From assembly GCA_020636375.1 (NCBI GenBank), contig JACJXZ010000005.1:124001-188000 (forward strand): a stretch of 64,000 bases of DNA, read 5' to 3'. Of this stretch, positions 53,678-63,723 are shown piece by piece; the stretch's first letter is position 1; every line of letters begins with the position of its first letter. The notes under the pieces are model-generated. The model ran no database searches. It saw nothing but the letters and a program-made list of their open reading frames with translations, and had not been told where the DNA came from. This DNA is from Lewinellaceae bacterium (GTDB lineage: Bacteria; Bacteroidota; Bacteroidia; Chitinophagales; Saprospiraceae). Made by a program: the position numbers and the translations under genes.

Positions 53678-55558
53678 ATGAAACAGCACCTTACACTGAT
53701 TTTGTTCACCCTATCCACATTCCAGGGTTTCGCGCAGAGCTATGAGAACTGCCCGGCCCTGGAATGGGAAAGCAGCTACGGAGGGACTGCGGCGGAAACC
53801 TACGGCGGCGTCATCAACAGCAATGATGGCGGTTTCATATTGTATGGAGGCACCCGTTCTGCCGACGTCCACCTGACCGGCAATCATGGAGAAGAAGACA
53901 TGGCCGTACTAAAACTCAATGCCAGGGGCGACATCCTCTGGAGCCGGCACTACGGCGGGCCGGGCCGGGACTATGCCCGGGCGGCAGCCACAGCGGCGGG
54001 CGGCGGCTACTTCCTCTGCGGGGCTTCCGGCGAAGCCGGACAGGACGTCACTACCCATAATGGCAACGGCGACGCCTGGGTGCTGAAGGTCGACGAGGAA
54101 GGGGATGTCGTGTGGCAGCACAGTTTCGGCACCAGCGGCCGGGAGTCCTGCTATGAGGTGCAACCCACTTCCGACGGAGGCTGCGTCACCCTGGGCCTGG
54201 GCAGGCGCGAAAGCGGCTCTACCCAGCTTCTCAGCCAGATCAGCCGCTTTGACGCCGCCGGCAACCTGTTGTGGGCCCGCCTGTATGACCATCTTTTCCT
54301 CAACTGCCCGCTGAGCAAAGCCAATGAGAACACCTTTTTCCTTTCCACCAGTTCCCACATCGTGCGCATGGATGAGCAGGGCACCTTCCTGGATAGCATC
54401 CCGCTTCCGTTTTTTATTCTTCCGGTAAAGGTTCAGGAAATGAGCGACAGCAGCCTGCTGCTGGCAGGCAACACCTACGTCTCGGAGTACCCGGGCGCCA
54501 TTGTCCTCCGGCTCAGCCCACGGGGAGAGATCATCTGGGAACAACGGTACAACCTGGGGGAAAACCAAAACGCGGCAGGCTTTCAGGTTAACCCGGAAGG
54601 GCACCTTTTCGTATTGTCCCAGCGGGTAGAAGAGTTCTTCGTCAGCGAAAGCAGTGATTATAGCCTGGCGGAGATCAGCCCGGACGGGAATATCCTTCAG
54701 CATCTGCACTTCGGCGGCAGCCGGGCGGATGAGGCAGAGGCCATCGCCCTGGCGCCGGATGGCGGCCTGCTGTTGTCCGGCATCAGCCGGTCAACTGATG
54801 GCGACATTTCCAACCCCATCGGGGACTATGATTTCTGGGTGGTCAAATTGTCGGCGATCCCCGCCTTTGGGTTTCCGGCGGACTCGACAATCTGCGACGC
54901 AGAACAATTCACCCTTTCCATACCCGGCTTGCCGGACGGTTCTGACATCCTCTGGAGCGACGGCAGCACGGACACCACCCTCACCGTCTCCGCCTCCGGC
55001 ACCTACTGGGCCTCCGCCAGCATAGGCGAATGCCGGGCGAGCGACACCATCCGCCTGAAGCTGCCGGTTGTCGACTGGCAGGGCCTGCCCGCCGATACGG
55101 CCCTTTGCAACCAGGACGTCCTGGTGCTGGACGCCACGTTGGAGGGCGCCGCCCTCTATCTCTGGCAGGACGGCGCCCAGGATTCCCGGTACGAAGTGGC
55201 CAAACCGGATCGCTACCTCGTCAAAGCAGTGGTAGATGATTGCGTCCTGGAAGATTCCATTACCGTGCGCTGGTGCGAGCCCTGCCTGGCCATTCCCAAT
55301 GCCTTCACGCCGAATGGAGATGGGATCAATGACTTTTTCGCCCCCATCCTGCAGTGCCCCTTCCCGGCCTACCGCCTGCAGGTGTTCAACCGCTGGGGCC
55401 AGCTGGTCTTCGAAACGGAGGATGCCGAAATGGGCTGGGACGGCACTTCCAACGGGCAACCCGCGCCTTCCGAAGTGTACTTCTACCAACTTTCCTACCA
55501 GGAGTTTGAAGGAGAGCCGGCGGAGCGGAGGCAGGGGGATGTGGTGTTGCTGAGGTAG
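53678..55558 (+). CDS. secreted T9SS type B (gliding-motility-associated C-terminal) protein
   Basis: The 626-residue protein has a signal peptide (LTLILFTLSTFQGFAQ), then about six repeats of the WSRHYGG...D.A......GGYFLCG type, a beta-propeller-like bacterial repeat fold. Two Ig-like Cys-containing modules follow (about 400-520; TICDAEQFTLSIPG and TALCNQDVLVLDAT). The CHU_C/type B sorting domain is AIPNAFTPNGDGINDFFAPI ... VFNRWGQLVFET ... GWDGTSNGQPAPSEVYFYQL. It is exported by type IX secretion to the surface. Role unknown, perhaps adhesion. Confidence 0.9.
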   Translation: MKQHLTLILFTLSTFQGFAQSYENCPALEWESSYGGTAAETYGGVINSNDGGFILYGGTRSADVHLTGNHGEEDMAVLKLNARGDILWSRHYGGPGRDYARAAATAAGGGYFLCGASGEAGQDVTTHNGNGDAWVLKVDEEGDVVWQHSFGTSGRESCYEVQPTSDGGCVTLGLGRRESGSTQLLSQISRFDAAGNLLWARLYDHLFLNCPLSKANENTFFLSTSSHIVRMDEQGTFLDSIPLPFFILPVKVQEMSDSSLLLAGNTYVSEYPGAIVLRLSPRGEIIWEQRYNLGENQNAAGFQVNPEGHLFVLSQRVEEFFVSESSDYSLAEISPDGNILQHLHFGGSRADEAEAIALAPDGGLLLSGISRSTDGDISNPIGDYDFWVVKLSAIPAFGFPADSTICDAEQFTLSIPGLPDGSDILWSDGSTDTTLTVSASGTYWASASIGECRASDTIRLKLPVVDWQGLPADTALCNQDVLVLDATLEGAALYLWQDGAQDSRYEVAKPDRYLVKAVVDDCVLEDSITVRWCEPCLAIPNAFTPNGDGINDFFAPILQCPFPAYRLQVFNRWGQLVFETEDAEMGWDGTSNGQPAPSEVYFYQLSYQEFEGEPAERRQGDVVLLR

Positions 55559-55572
55559 GGAAAGGTGAATGG

Positions 55573-55638
55573 GTATATTGTCATATTGTTATATTGTTAT
55601 ATTGTTATATTGTTATATTGTTATATTGTTATATTGTT
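55573..55638. repeat. 9-bp tandem array (TATATTGTT), about 7 units
   Basis: Consecutive TATATTGTT units begin 15 bp after the T9SS gene and end 64 bp before the GNAT gene. The units are almost identical, implying recent expansion. Confidence 0.9.
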
Positions 55639-55701
55639 GGCCAAAAGCTTTCCATGCGGGGGTGAAGGTTTGATCAGTTGAGGAAATATTTCAATATAAA
55701 A

Positions 55702-56178
55702 ATGACTTTACAATTCTTACCTGCACGGCCCTCCGATGCCGTTACCCTGACGGCCATTGCCCACCATTCCAAACAACACTGGGGATATCCGGAGGAATGG
55801 ATGAAGATTTGGGCGGAGGAACTGGAAATCCGGCCGGAATTTATAGAAAAAGAAATGGTGGTGAAAGCAGAGGCCGAGGCGGAGATAATCGGCTTTTATG
55901 CGCTTCAACCGCACACAGCCTACGACGCAACCGACCTGGCACACTTCTGGCTGCTGCCGGAACATATCGGAAAAGGCTATGGCCGGCAAATGTTTGAACA
56001 CATGCTGCAGACAATGCAGAAGGCAGGAGCGGAAACGCTCCTTGTCGAATCCGACCCCTATGCCAGCGGTTTTTATGAAAAGATGGGAGGGAGGAAGGTC
56101 GGCGAACGGCAGAGCAGCATCGCGGGGCGTAAATTGCCGGTTTATGCGTTTGCTGTAGGTTTGAGAAACTTGCCATAG
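55702..56178 (+). CDS. GNAT-family N-acetyltransferase
   Basis: ATG 55702 (MTLQFLPARPSDAVTL) gives 158 residues; a TTG eight codons upstream is less likely. The acetyl-CoA-binding motif A is LPEHIGKGYGRQMFEHML (V/I-x-x-x-x-Q/R-G-x-G/A pattern), preceded by AEIIGFYALQ and followed by ESDPYASGFYEKMGGRKVGE. It is convergent with the CRTAC1-like gene. Substrate is unpredictable. Confidence 0.9.
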   Translation: MTLQFLPARPSDAVTLTAIAHHSKQHWGYPEEWMKIWAEELEIRPEFIEKEMVVKAEAEAEIIGFYALQPHTAYDATDLAHFWLLPEHIGKGYGRQMFEHMLQTMQKAGAETLLVESDPYASGFYEKMGGRKVGERQSSIAGRKLPVYAFAVGLRNLP

Positions 56179-56194
56179 TTCCTTAAAGCCCGGC

Positions 56195-59100
56195 TCACTG
56201 AAATGGCCCGTCTTCTCCCGGCACTTCCAAGGCCCGAAACACCACCGGCACATCATCGTTGCGCCCTACGACCAGCAGCAGGCTCCCGTCTGCCCGGCGG
56301 ACGGGAGCAATGGCCCGCCCCTCGCCGAACACGGCAAAGCCGCTTTCCGCTGGTTCCACAGCCATGAAGGCACCGCCCTCCCCTCCTCCCAGGCACAACC
56401 CGTAGGAGGCGTCGTATCGCCCCAGGCTGGGCCGCACGCCGTACCAGTTGCCCACGCCCAGGATATCCTGACGGCCGTCGCTGTTGAAATCGCCGGCGGT
56501 AAGGCCGAACAGGGGAGCAAACTGGGCCTGCACGGGAAGCTCGTGCAGCTCGAAGCTGCCCGCTCCCTGGTTCTCCGCCCAGCAGGAAGCCAGCGTAAAG
56601 GCCTGAAGGTGAACCGCCCCTTCCAGCATTTCCGGCGGGAAGGCCTCTTCGAAGGTGCTTTCGGCAAATGGCCGGTAATCCAGATAGCGCTTTTTGACCT
56701 GGACGAGCTGCTCGGCAAGCTCGTCTTTGGAAAAGTAGGTATAACGGCGCCCCTGCCGATAATAGGTAAGGAGGGGGTCGGTGCTGCCGTTCTGGTCGAA
56801 GTCCTTGACGTACAGCTCCAGCGGCTCTTGCCGGGAAGCCCGCAGGCTGGAGTTCAGGCCGTTGTTGCCCAGCAGCAGGTCGTCATCCCCGTCGCCATCC
56901 AGGTCGGCCACCGACAGGGTGTTCCACCAGCCATTCGAACCGGGCACCGTTCTTTGCGCCCACACGGGCTGGTTTACATCAAAAAAGGTTACCGGCATCC
57001 ACTCTCCAGCCACGGCCAACAGGCGTTCCTCCTCCCGGGCCAGCAACGCGGCGCCCGTCACCATGCCCAGGGAAGCCAGCTGGGGGGCCACCTGCCCGGT
57101 AACGTCGGTGAAGTTCCCCCGCCCGTCGTTTCGCAAAAGATAAGAACGGGGCGGCAGGCCATAACTCCCGGGAACAGAACGGACGCCAACGAACAGGTCC
57201 ATCGCCCCATCCTGATCGAAATCGAGGGGGGTTACGCAGGAACCGTTGGCCTCCAGAGGCGGGAGGGCGTCGAATTTTCTTTCAAACCGGCCTTTTCCCC
57301 GGTTCAGGTACAGGCGGTCCTGCAGGGCAAAAGCAGGCTCGGCCTCCCCTCCCCCACTGACGACGTAGAGGTCGGGGCGGCCGTCCCCGTCCGCGTCGAA
57401 GAAGGCGGCGCCGGTGTCTTCATAAGGGAAATCCATGATGAAGGCCGTCAGGTCCGCTGGTTGGAAGCCGCCGGAGCTGCTTTGTAAGTAGACGGCGCCG
57501 GCCTGCCCCCTGCCGCCTCCCAGGTACAGGTCTTCCCAGCCATCGCCGTTGACATCCGCAACGGCCAGGCAGGGCCCCTGGGCAGACAACTGGTGGGGGA
57601 TCAGTTTTTCCCGGTCGAAGTCGTTGAACGGGTTCTCGCGATGGCGGAAGTCAAGGCCGGAAATGCTGGCGGGCACCTTTTCAAACAAGGGTTGCGCTGC
57701 TGCGGACGGCCCGCGGCCCTCGGCAGTTTTGCCCTGTTCTACGGCAAGCAGCTGGTTGGCAGCCGGCGCCGGAATCAGCTGGCGGGTGCCGTCCGGCCAG
57801 CGGATCACCAGAGAATCGATCGTTTCGGTTTCGCCCAGGCCGAAAGACAGCACGGGTTCCACCCCTGCCTGAAAGCCCCGGGTGGTAAACAACTCCAGGG
57901 TTTGCCTGCGGCCGCCGGCAAAAAGCGTGGCCCGGCTGCCGATGCCGAAGGTATTGCTGCCGCGGGCTTTGAGCCGCAGGCGGATGAAGTTGGGCGCCTG
58001 TTGCCGCCGCACCTGGTTTTCAAAAACGAGGGCATTGGCATTGAGGTTGTTGACGACGAGGTCGAGGTCGCCGTCGTTGTCCAGGTCGGCGTAGGCAGCG
58101 GCATTGCTGCAGCCGCGGTAGTCCAGCCCCCACTGCCGGGAGACGTCCTCGAAGGCCAGGCCGCCCTGGTTCCGGTAGGCGTAGTTGGCCGCCAGCCCCT
58201 CCGGCATGTGGGCGGCCATTTCCAGGTTGCCGGCGTTCTGCTGCACCTGCTGGTTGGAGGTGAACTTCAGGTAATCCAGGTCGTTAGGCCGCCGCCAGAT
58301 GCCGTTGGTGATGAAGATATCCTTGCGGCCATCCAGGTCCAGGTCGGTGATGAGGGGCGACCAGCTCCAGTCGGTGGCGGCGATGCCGGCCAGCTGGCCG
58401 ATCTCGGAAAAGCGCGTTTGGCCATCCAGCTGCCCCTGGTTGAGCTGCAGCATGTTCCGCGGGAACTGATAGTGGTAGCCGAACTGCAGCTTGAACTGAT
58501 AGATGTTGAAAGGGTCGGAACCGACGGAAGATTTCAGGATGGTTTCCTCTTCGGGTTTCATATCCAACGACAGAATATCGGCCCGGCCGTCGTTGTTGAA
58601 ATCGGCGATATCGCTGCCCATGGAAAACGTGCTGGTGTGGCCCAGGGTGCCGGCCGTCCCGTCGCGGAACGTCCCGTCGCCGTTGTTGAAGTAGAGGTAG
58701 TCGTTCTCGTGGAAGTCGTTGGAGACGTAGAGGTCCGGCCAGCCGTCATCGTCCAGGTCGCTTACGGCGACGCCCAGGCCGTAACCGACGCGGCTGCTGT
58801 ACAGGCCGGCCTGGCGGGTGACGTCGGCAAACCGCCCGCCCTCGTTGCGGTAGAGGCGGTCGCCGGCCAGGGAGTCCGGCTGTCGGCGGATGGCAGCTTC
58901 CACGTAATTTTCGGCAGAATGGACAGAGTGGTTGAGCAGGTAGCAGTCCAGGTCGCCGTCGCGGTCGTAATCGAAAAAAGCGGCCTGAGTGGAAAAGCCC
59001 TGGAAATCCAGGCCGTAGGCTTCGGCCTGCTCCGCAAAAGTGCCGTCCTGGCGGTTGATGAACAATTGGTTGCGGCCGCGGCGGCTTTTGTAGCGGCCCA

Positions 59101-59509
59101 CCTGGCAGACGTAGATGTCCAGCCAGCCGTCGCCATTGACGTCGGCCATCGCCACGCCGGTTTTCCAGTTGCCCTGGCCGGCAACGCCGGCTGCTTCGGT
59201 GACGTCTTCAAACTCCAGGTTTCCCTTGTTGAGGTAGAGGCGGTTGGGCGCCGTGTTGGCGGTAAAATAGATATCGGCCAGCCCGTCGTTGTTGACATCG
59301 CCGACGGCGACGCCGCCGCCGTTGTAGAAGTAGAGGTATTCGATGATGTTCCACTCCGGCGTTTCCTCCAGGCGGTTGGCAAAGGCGATGTTGGACCGGC
59401 TGGCGGGCACGGGCCGGAAGAGGGTGTCTTCATGGCCTTGATCCGGGCCCTGGCAGGCGACGAACAGAAGCGGTAAAAGGGTGGCTATGAGGAATTGAGT
59501 TGATTTCAT
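56195..59509 (-). CDS. CRTAC1-like FG-GAP/VCBS and ASPIC/UnbV lipoprotein, second of a tandem pair
   Basis: ATG 59507-59509 (MKSTQFLIATLLPLLFVAC) gives a lipoprotein signal and 1104 residues; an upstream in-frame TTG is rejected. Many FG-GAP calcium-binding blades (GDVNNDGLADIYFTAN, DFNNDGRADILSLDM, DLDLDGRKDIFITNG) form a propeller. An ASPIC/UnbV domain lies in the middle (about 520-590: FIRLRLKARGSNTFGIGSRA ... SLVIRWPDGTRQL), and a second run of blades follows. It is closely similar in layout to the gene just upstream (26 bp), so the pair arose by duplication. Probably surface-exposed; ligand unknown. Confidence 0.9.
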   Translation of the reverse strand: MKSTQFLIATLLPLLFVACQGPDQGHEDTLFRPVPASRSNIAFANRLEETPEWNIIEYLYFYNGGGVAVGDVNNDGLADIYFTANTAPNRLYLNKGNLEFEDVTEAAGVAGQGNWKTGVAMADVNGDGWLDIYVCQVGRYKSRRGRNQLFINRQDGTFAEQAEAYGLDFQGFSTQAAFFDYDRDGDLDCYLLNHSVHSAENYVEAAIRRQPDSLAGDRLYRNEGGRFADVTRQAGLYSSRVGYGLGVAVSDLDDDGWPDLYVSNDFHENDYLYFNNGDGTFRDGTAGTLGHTSTFSMGSDIADFNNDGRADILSLDMKPEEETILKSSVGSDPFNIYQFKLQFGYHYQFPRNMLQLNQGQLDGQTRFSEIGQLAGIAATDWSWSPLITDLDLDGRKDIFITNGIWRRPNDLDYLKFTSNQQVQQNAGNLEMAAHMPEGLAANYAYRNQGGLAFEDVSRQWGLDYRGCSNAAAYADLDNDGDLDLVVNNLNANALVFENQVRRQQAPNFIRLRLKARGSNTFGIGSRATLFAGGRRQTLELFTTRGFQAGVEPVLSFGLGETETIDSLVIRWPDGTRQLIPAPAANQLLAVEQGKTAEGRGPSAAAQPLFEKVPASISGLDFRHRENPFNDFDREKLIPHQLSAQGPCLAVADVNGDGWEDLYLGGGRGQAGAVYLQSSSGGFQPADLTAFIMDFPYEDTGAAFFDADGDGRPDLYVVSGGGEAEPAFALQDRLYLNRGKGRFERKFDALPPLEANGSCVTPLDFDQDGAMDLFVGVRSVPGSYGLPPRSYLLRNDGRGNFTDVTGQVAPQLASLGMVTGAALLAREEERLLAVAGEWMPVTFFDVNQPVWAQRTVPGSNGWWNTLSVADLDGDGDDDLLLGNNGLNSSLRASRQEPLELYVKDFDQNGSTDPLLTYYRQGRRYTYFSKDELAEQLVQVKKRYLDYRPFAESTFEEAFPPEMLEGAVHLQAFTLASCWAENQGAGSFELHELPVQAQFAPLFGLTAGDFNSDGRQDILGVGNWYGVRPSLGRYDASYGLCLGGGEGGAFMAVEPAESGFAVFGEGRAIAPVRRADGSLLLVVGRNDDVPVVFRALEVPGEDGPFQ

Positions 59510-59535
59510 ATACAGGAATTTCAGGATAAACGCTT

Positions 59536-62500
59536 TCAATCCGGCAGCCGCGGCGGCGCCTTGGCCTGGTATACCTGCAGGGAAGCGTTGTTGCGGGCTA
59601 CGAGGAGAAGTTCTTTTTCGCCAATCCGGAGCGAACGGATATCCCGCACCTGGCCATCCAGGACGAGGCCGGACTGAGCCGCCCGCACCGGCTGGAAGTT
59701 GCCGGCCCCATCGCCCCGCAGGAACAGGCCATAGCTGGCGTCGTAGCGGCCGACCTCGGGTTTGACCTCGTAGAGGTTGCCGCCGAGGACGATGTCCGGT
59801 TTGCGGTCGCCGTCAAAGTCGCCGGTTTGGACGGCGTACACGGTTGAGAACTGGGCCTCGGCGGGCAGCGGCCGGAGTTCGAAAGTACCGTCTCCGTTGT
59901 TGATGGCCAGGCTGGAAGCCATGACGTAGGCCTCCAGGCGGATGGCATTTTTTAATTGCTCAGAGCTGAAAATATCTTCCACTGTCTGGTTTTTATAACT
60001 TTCGTACCTGAGGTATTTCTTCTTCAGGCCGGGGAGCTGCTGGATCAGGTTGTGGCGGAGCACAACGGGGTAGGATTTCCCGCCGTTGAACACGCTGATA
60101 ACCTGTTCGGCGGTGCCATTCTGGTCGAAGTCGTTGACCACCATGGAAACGGGCTGTTCTCTGGAGGCTTTGAACCGCGAATTCCAACCATGGTTGCCGA
60201 TGATGAGATCCTGGTCGCCGTCGTTGTCCACATCGGCAGCACTGAGGGTATTCCACCAGCCGTTGGTATTGGCCAGGCCGGCGGCTTCGGTAACCTTTTC
60301 CAACTGGCCGCCTTCATTGCGGAATACTTCAACCGGCATCCACTCTCCCACCACGATGAGGTCTTCGTCGCCGTCGCGGTCGTAATCCAGCCATAAGGCG
60401 TCGGTGATCAGGCCGAGCTCTTTGAGCGCGGGGGCCCGCTGGCTGCTCACTTCGCTAAACTTCCCCTGCCCATCGTTTAGCAATAAGTATCCATTGGCCG
60501 GCACGCCGTAGAGGAAAGGCCGCTGCCGCAGGCCGACGAACAGGTCCTGGTCGCCGTCCTTGTCGAAATCTGCCGCCGCTACGCAGCCGGTGCTTTCGGG
60601 GCGCCCGGCCGGCAGGGTTTGAGGCGATTTGGCAAAATGCCCCTGGCCGTCGTTGAAGTACAGCCGGTCGAGGAGGGCCAGCGCAGTGGAAGCGAACTCG
60701 GAGCCGCCGCTGGCTACGTACAGGTCCAGGTCATTATCGTTGTCGGCGTCGAAAAAGAGGGCGTCGACATCCTCCGAGCCGGCGTCCTGTGCGAACAGGC
60801 TCTCGTTGGAGGGCAGGAAGCGGCCGTTGGGCTGCTGGAGGTACAACTGCCCGGCCTGGTCCTTGGCGCCGCAGGCGTAGACGTCCTCCCGGCCATCGCC
60901 GTCGACGTCGCCGATGGCCAGCTTTGGCCCTTCGGTCGACCGCATGTGGTAGAGAAGGCGGTCCCGGTCGAAATCCACAAAGTCGTTTTCCTGGTGCCGG
61001 AAGGGCAGGCCGCCGCTGTTGGCCACCTCCTGGAACAGGGGCGGATCAGCCTTTGCCACCGCGCCGCCGGCCGGCACGTTGGCTTCTTCCTGGGACAGTC
61101 GGAGCAGCTGGCCGGCAGCCACCTGGGTGCGGACGGTCTTGCTGCCGTCCGGCCATTCCACGATGAGGGAATCGACCACCCGGGCATCCCCCAGGCCGAA
61201 GTGAGGGCGGTAATCTACCGTAGATTCGAAACCGCGCATGGGCATCTGCTCCAGGTATAACGTCTGCCCCTGATGCCGGACCGTCATTTTGGTGCCGAGG
61301 GCAAAGGGGTTTTTGCCGACGCCCTTCAATTCCAGTTGCAGGTACTGGTTGGGCAGCAGAGCGCTGGCCTCGTTGCGGTAGAGAAAGGCCTCCATATTGA
61401 CGTTGTTGACCACCAGGTCTAGGTCGCCGTCGTTGTCGAGGTCGCCGTAGGCCGAGCCATTGGAGTGACTGGGCGTGGCCAGGCCCCACTCTTCGGCTTT
61501 GTTGACAAACTGGAAATCTCCCTGGTTGACGAACATGTAGTTGGGGATGCGGTTGGAGGGGATGGCGTCGATGAGCTTTTTAAAATCCACGCCCTCTTTC
61601 CTGACGATCGACTTGACGACCTCCTCATTGGAAAAGAACTGGATATAGTCCTGGTCGGTCAAATCCTGAAAGATGCCGTTGGCCACAAACAGGTCTTTTT
61701 TGCCGTCGTTGTCGTAATCGGCGATCAGGGCGCCCCAGCTCCAGTCGGTAGCGTGAACGCCCGCCAGGCGGCCGATCTCGCTGAAGGTGCCGTTGGCGTT
61801 GTTCAGGTGCAGCATATTGCGCGTAAACTGGTGGTAATAACCATGCTGGAGGTTGTACTGGTACCGGTCCCAGTTTTCGAAGGTGGTTTTGGTTTTCAGG
61901 CGGGCGTCATCCCCGGGCAGCATTTCGGTGACGAAGATATCGGGATAGCCGTCGTTGTTGAAGTCGGCCATGTCGGCGCCCATAGAGGCAGCGCTGATGC
62001 TGCGCATCTCCTGTTCGAGCACCTCCCGGAAGGTTCCGTCCTGGTTGTTGAGGTACAGGTAGTCGCGTTCGAAAAAATCATTAGATACGTAGATATCCTG
62101 CCATCCATCCCGGTCGATATCGCCGACGGTGACCCCCAGCCCGAAGCCGATGACGCTGCCGTAAATGCCGGCCTGTTCGCTGACGTCCACGAATTGGCCG
62201 TCGTCGTTGCGGTAGAGCTTATCGCCGCCTACGGGGTCGCGGACGGGCCGTTCGTTCTTGCGGAGGTTGAAGCTGCCGATCGCCTGGTAGGAGTTGTTGA
62301 GCAGGTAACAGTCCAGGTCGCCATCTTTATCGTAATCGAAGAAAGCGGCGTGGGTAGAATAGCCGCGGTCGGCCAGGCCGTAGCCTTCCGCTTCCTCGGT
62401 AAAGGTTTCGTTTTTTTGGTTGATGAACAACTCGTTTTGTTTGTTATCTCCCTCGACATCGCCGCTGTTGCAGACGTAGATGTCCAGCCAGCCGTCGCCG

Positions 62501-62880
62501 TTCACGTCCACCATGCTGACGCCGGTCGACCAGGCGCGCTGGCCGCCCACGCCGGCTGCTTCGGTAATATCCTCGAATTTCCAATCGCCCCGGTTGAGGT
62601 AGAGGCGGTTGGGTTTCATGTTGGCGGTCATGTAAATATCAACCAGGCCGTCGTTGTTGATGTCTCCCAGGGCTACGCCACCGCCGTTGTAGAAGTTGCG
62701 GTACGAGAAAATATTGAAATCCTGGCCGTAATCCAGCTGGTTGACAAAACCGACCCCGGTCTCGTCTCCGGGCAGGAGGGTGAACATCCGGCCGGCCGGC
62801 TCGGCGCCGGGACTGCTGTTTTTTTCACTGCAGGCAGTGGCCAGCAAAACGGCCAATGCGGCGAATAGCATGATTCTCAT
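59536..62880 (-). CDS. CRTAC1-like FG-GAP/VCBS and ASPIC/UnbV lipoprotein, first of a tandem pair
   Basis: The 1114-residue protein has a lipoprotein signal (FAALAVLLATAC-SEKN). Propeller blades follow (GDINNDGLVDIYMTAN, DVNGDGWLDIYVCNSGD, DYDKDGDLDCYLLNN). The ASPIC/UnbV domain is centred near residue 550 (QYLQLELKGVGKNPFALGTK ... DSLIVEWPDGSKTV). The C-terminal blades end GDFDGDRKPDIVLGGNLYEV...VGRYDASYG, a stretch nearly repeated in its paralogues at 56195 and 63723. In related bacteria such genes sit near SusC/SusD-type loci; none is visible here. Confidence 0.9.
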   Translation of the reverse strand: MRIMLFAALAVLLATACSEKNSSPGAEPAGRMFTLLPGDETGVGFVNQLDYGQDFNIFSYRNFYNGGGVALGDINNDGLVDIYMTANMKPNRLYLNRGDWKFEDITEAAGVGGQRAWSTGVSMVDVNGDGWLDIYVCNSGDVEGDNKQNELFINQKNETFTEEAEGYGLADRGYSTHAAFFDYDKDGDLDCYLLNNSYQAIGSFNLRKNERPVRDPVGGDKLYRNDDGQFVDVSEQAGIYGSVIGFGLGVTVGDIDRDGWQDIYVSNDFFERDYLYLNNQDGTFREVLEQEMRSISAASMGADMADFNNDGYPDIFVTEMLPGDDARLKTKTTFENWDRYQYNLQHGYYHQFTRNMLHLNNANGTFSEIGRLAGVHATDWSWGALIADYDNDGKKDLFVANGIFQDLTDQDYIQFFSNEEVVKSIVRKEGVDFKKLIDAIPSNRIPNYMFVNQGDFQFVNKAEEWGLATPSHSNGSAYGDLDNDGDLDLVVNNVNMEAFLYRNEASALLPNQYLQLELKGVGKNPFALGTKMTVRHQGQTLYLEQMPMRGFESTVDYRPHFGLGDARVVDSLIVEWPDGSKTVRTQVAAGQLLRLSQEEANVPAGGAVAKADPPLFQEVANSGGLPFRHQENDFVDFDRDRLLYHMRSTEGPKLAIGDVDGDGREDVYACGAKDQAGQLYLQQPNGRFLPSNESLFAQDAGSEDVDALFFDADNDNDLDLYVASGGSEFASTALALLDRLYFNDGQGHFAKSPQTLPAGRPESTGCVAAADFDKDGDQDLFVGLRQRPFLYGVPANGYLLLNDGQGKFSEVSSQRAPALKELGLITDALWLDYDRDGDEDLIVVGEWMPVEVFRNEGGQLEKVTEAAGLANTNGWWNTLSAADVDNDGDQDLIIGNHGWNSRFKASREQPVSMVVNDFDQNGTAEQVISVFNGGKSYPVVLRHNLIQQLPGLKKKYLRYESYKNQTVEDIFSSEQLKNAIRLEAYVMASSLAINNGDGTFELRPLPAEAQFSTVYAVQTGDFDGDRKPDIVLGGNLYEVKPEVGRYDASYGLFLRGDGAGNFQPVRAAQSGLVLDGQVRDIRSLRIGEKELLLVARNNASLQVYQAKAPPRLPD

Positions 62881-63015
62881 AAGCTCTGGTTATAGTGTTG
62901 CAAGTTAGGTACCTGGACACAAATAATGTTACATAAAACCGACTCTAAGCCCCCTGATATTCAGTCATTCACTCATTCATTAATTCAGTCCATGTACTTA
63001 GAAACCTGCCGGAGG

Positions 63016-63597
63016 TTACTTTTCTCCGGCTTCAGCCGCCGCCGGTTTGGGCGGTTCCACCGTCATATCGGTATACAGGACCCGGACAAAGCGTTCGTTC
63101 TGGGGATGCACCAAAATGCGGCGGTTGCCATCCACGGCGACGTGGACGATGCCCCGGCCGGCGCGCTCCAGTCGCAGGAATTTGCTGCCGTGCCACTGCT
63201 CCAGCAGGCCGATCACTTCCACCAGCAGGCTGTCGGACTGCAACTCCTTGTTCCAGGGTGCCCAACCCCGGTATTCGAAGGTGACGGGCATTTCATAAAT
63301 CCTGCCTTCGGCCGTGAAGTTGGGGTAGAAGTTCATATCGACCACATCCCGCATGCCCTTATCGATTACATACAGCACGGCGGTATTGTCCTTGCCCTGC
63401 CGGATGATGCTGTCGCGGTTCATCTCCCAGCAATGGCTGTAGAAGTCCTTCCGGCTCATGCCGAAGGTGATGCCCAGGAAGATAGAATCCTGGCGGACGC
63501 CGCTGGACAGACCGGCATCCAGGAGGCGTTCGTAGTCGGATTTGCAGCCGCTGAAAGCGAAGGCGGCGGCCAGGGCGATGATCACTAAGTGCTTCAT
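63016..63597 (-). CDS. lipoprotein of unknown function
   Basis: ATG 63595-63597 (MKHLVIIALAAAFAFSGC-KSD) gives 193 residues with a clear lipobox. The mature part (SIFLGITFGMSRKDFYSHCW, VIDKGMRDVVDMNFYPNFT, FEYRGWAPWNKELQSDSLL) is uncharacterised and ends in a low-complexity Pro/Ala/Glu tail. It lies between two CRTAC1-like genes on the same strand, 135 bp upstream of the tandem pair, and may be cotranscribed with them. Confidence 0.75.
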   Translation of the reverse strand: MKHLVIIALAAAFAFSGCKSDYERLLDAGLSSGVRQDSIFLGITFGMSRKDFYSHCWEMNRDSIIRQGKDNTAVLYVIDKGMRDVVDMNFYPNFTAEGRIYEMPVTFEYRGWAPWNKELQSDSLLVEVIGLLEQWHGSKFLRLERAGRGIVHVAVDGNRRILVHPQNERFVRVLYTDMTVEPPKPAAAEAGEK

Positions 63598-63621
63598 GAT
63601 GTACATTGTTTTTTACTGAAC

Positions 63622-63723
63622 GGCTACCCGTCTAAGGTTGGACACTCCATGCCTTCTGCACACGCTTGGCCTCGACTCCGCTCGGCTTTCCCCTTTCTGC
63701 TGTCCCACCTTAGACGGGTAGCC
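63622..63723. mobile_element. 102-bp element, imperfect 8-bp target duplication
   Basis: Same length and nearly the same sequence as the 53192 copy, in opposite orientation, with ends GGCTACCCGTC and GACGGGTAGCC. The flanks are TACTGAAC (63614-63621) and TATTGAAC (63724-63731), differing at one base. Its last base supplies the G of the TAG stop codon of the CRTAC1-like gene that runs off the window. Confidence 0.8.

Noticed and set aside
57593..59476. 627-codon plus-strand open frame
   Set aside because: Antisense to the FG-GAP repeats; the regular Val/Gly pattern merely mirrors the DxDGD repeats.
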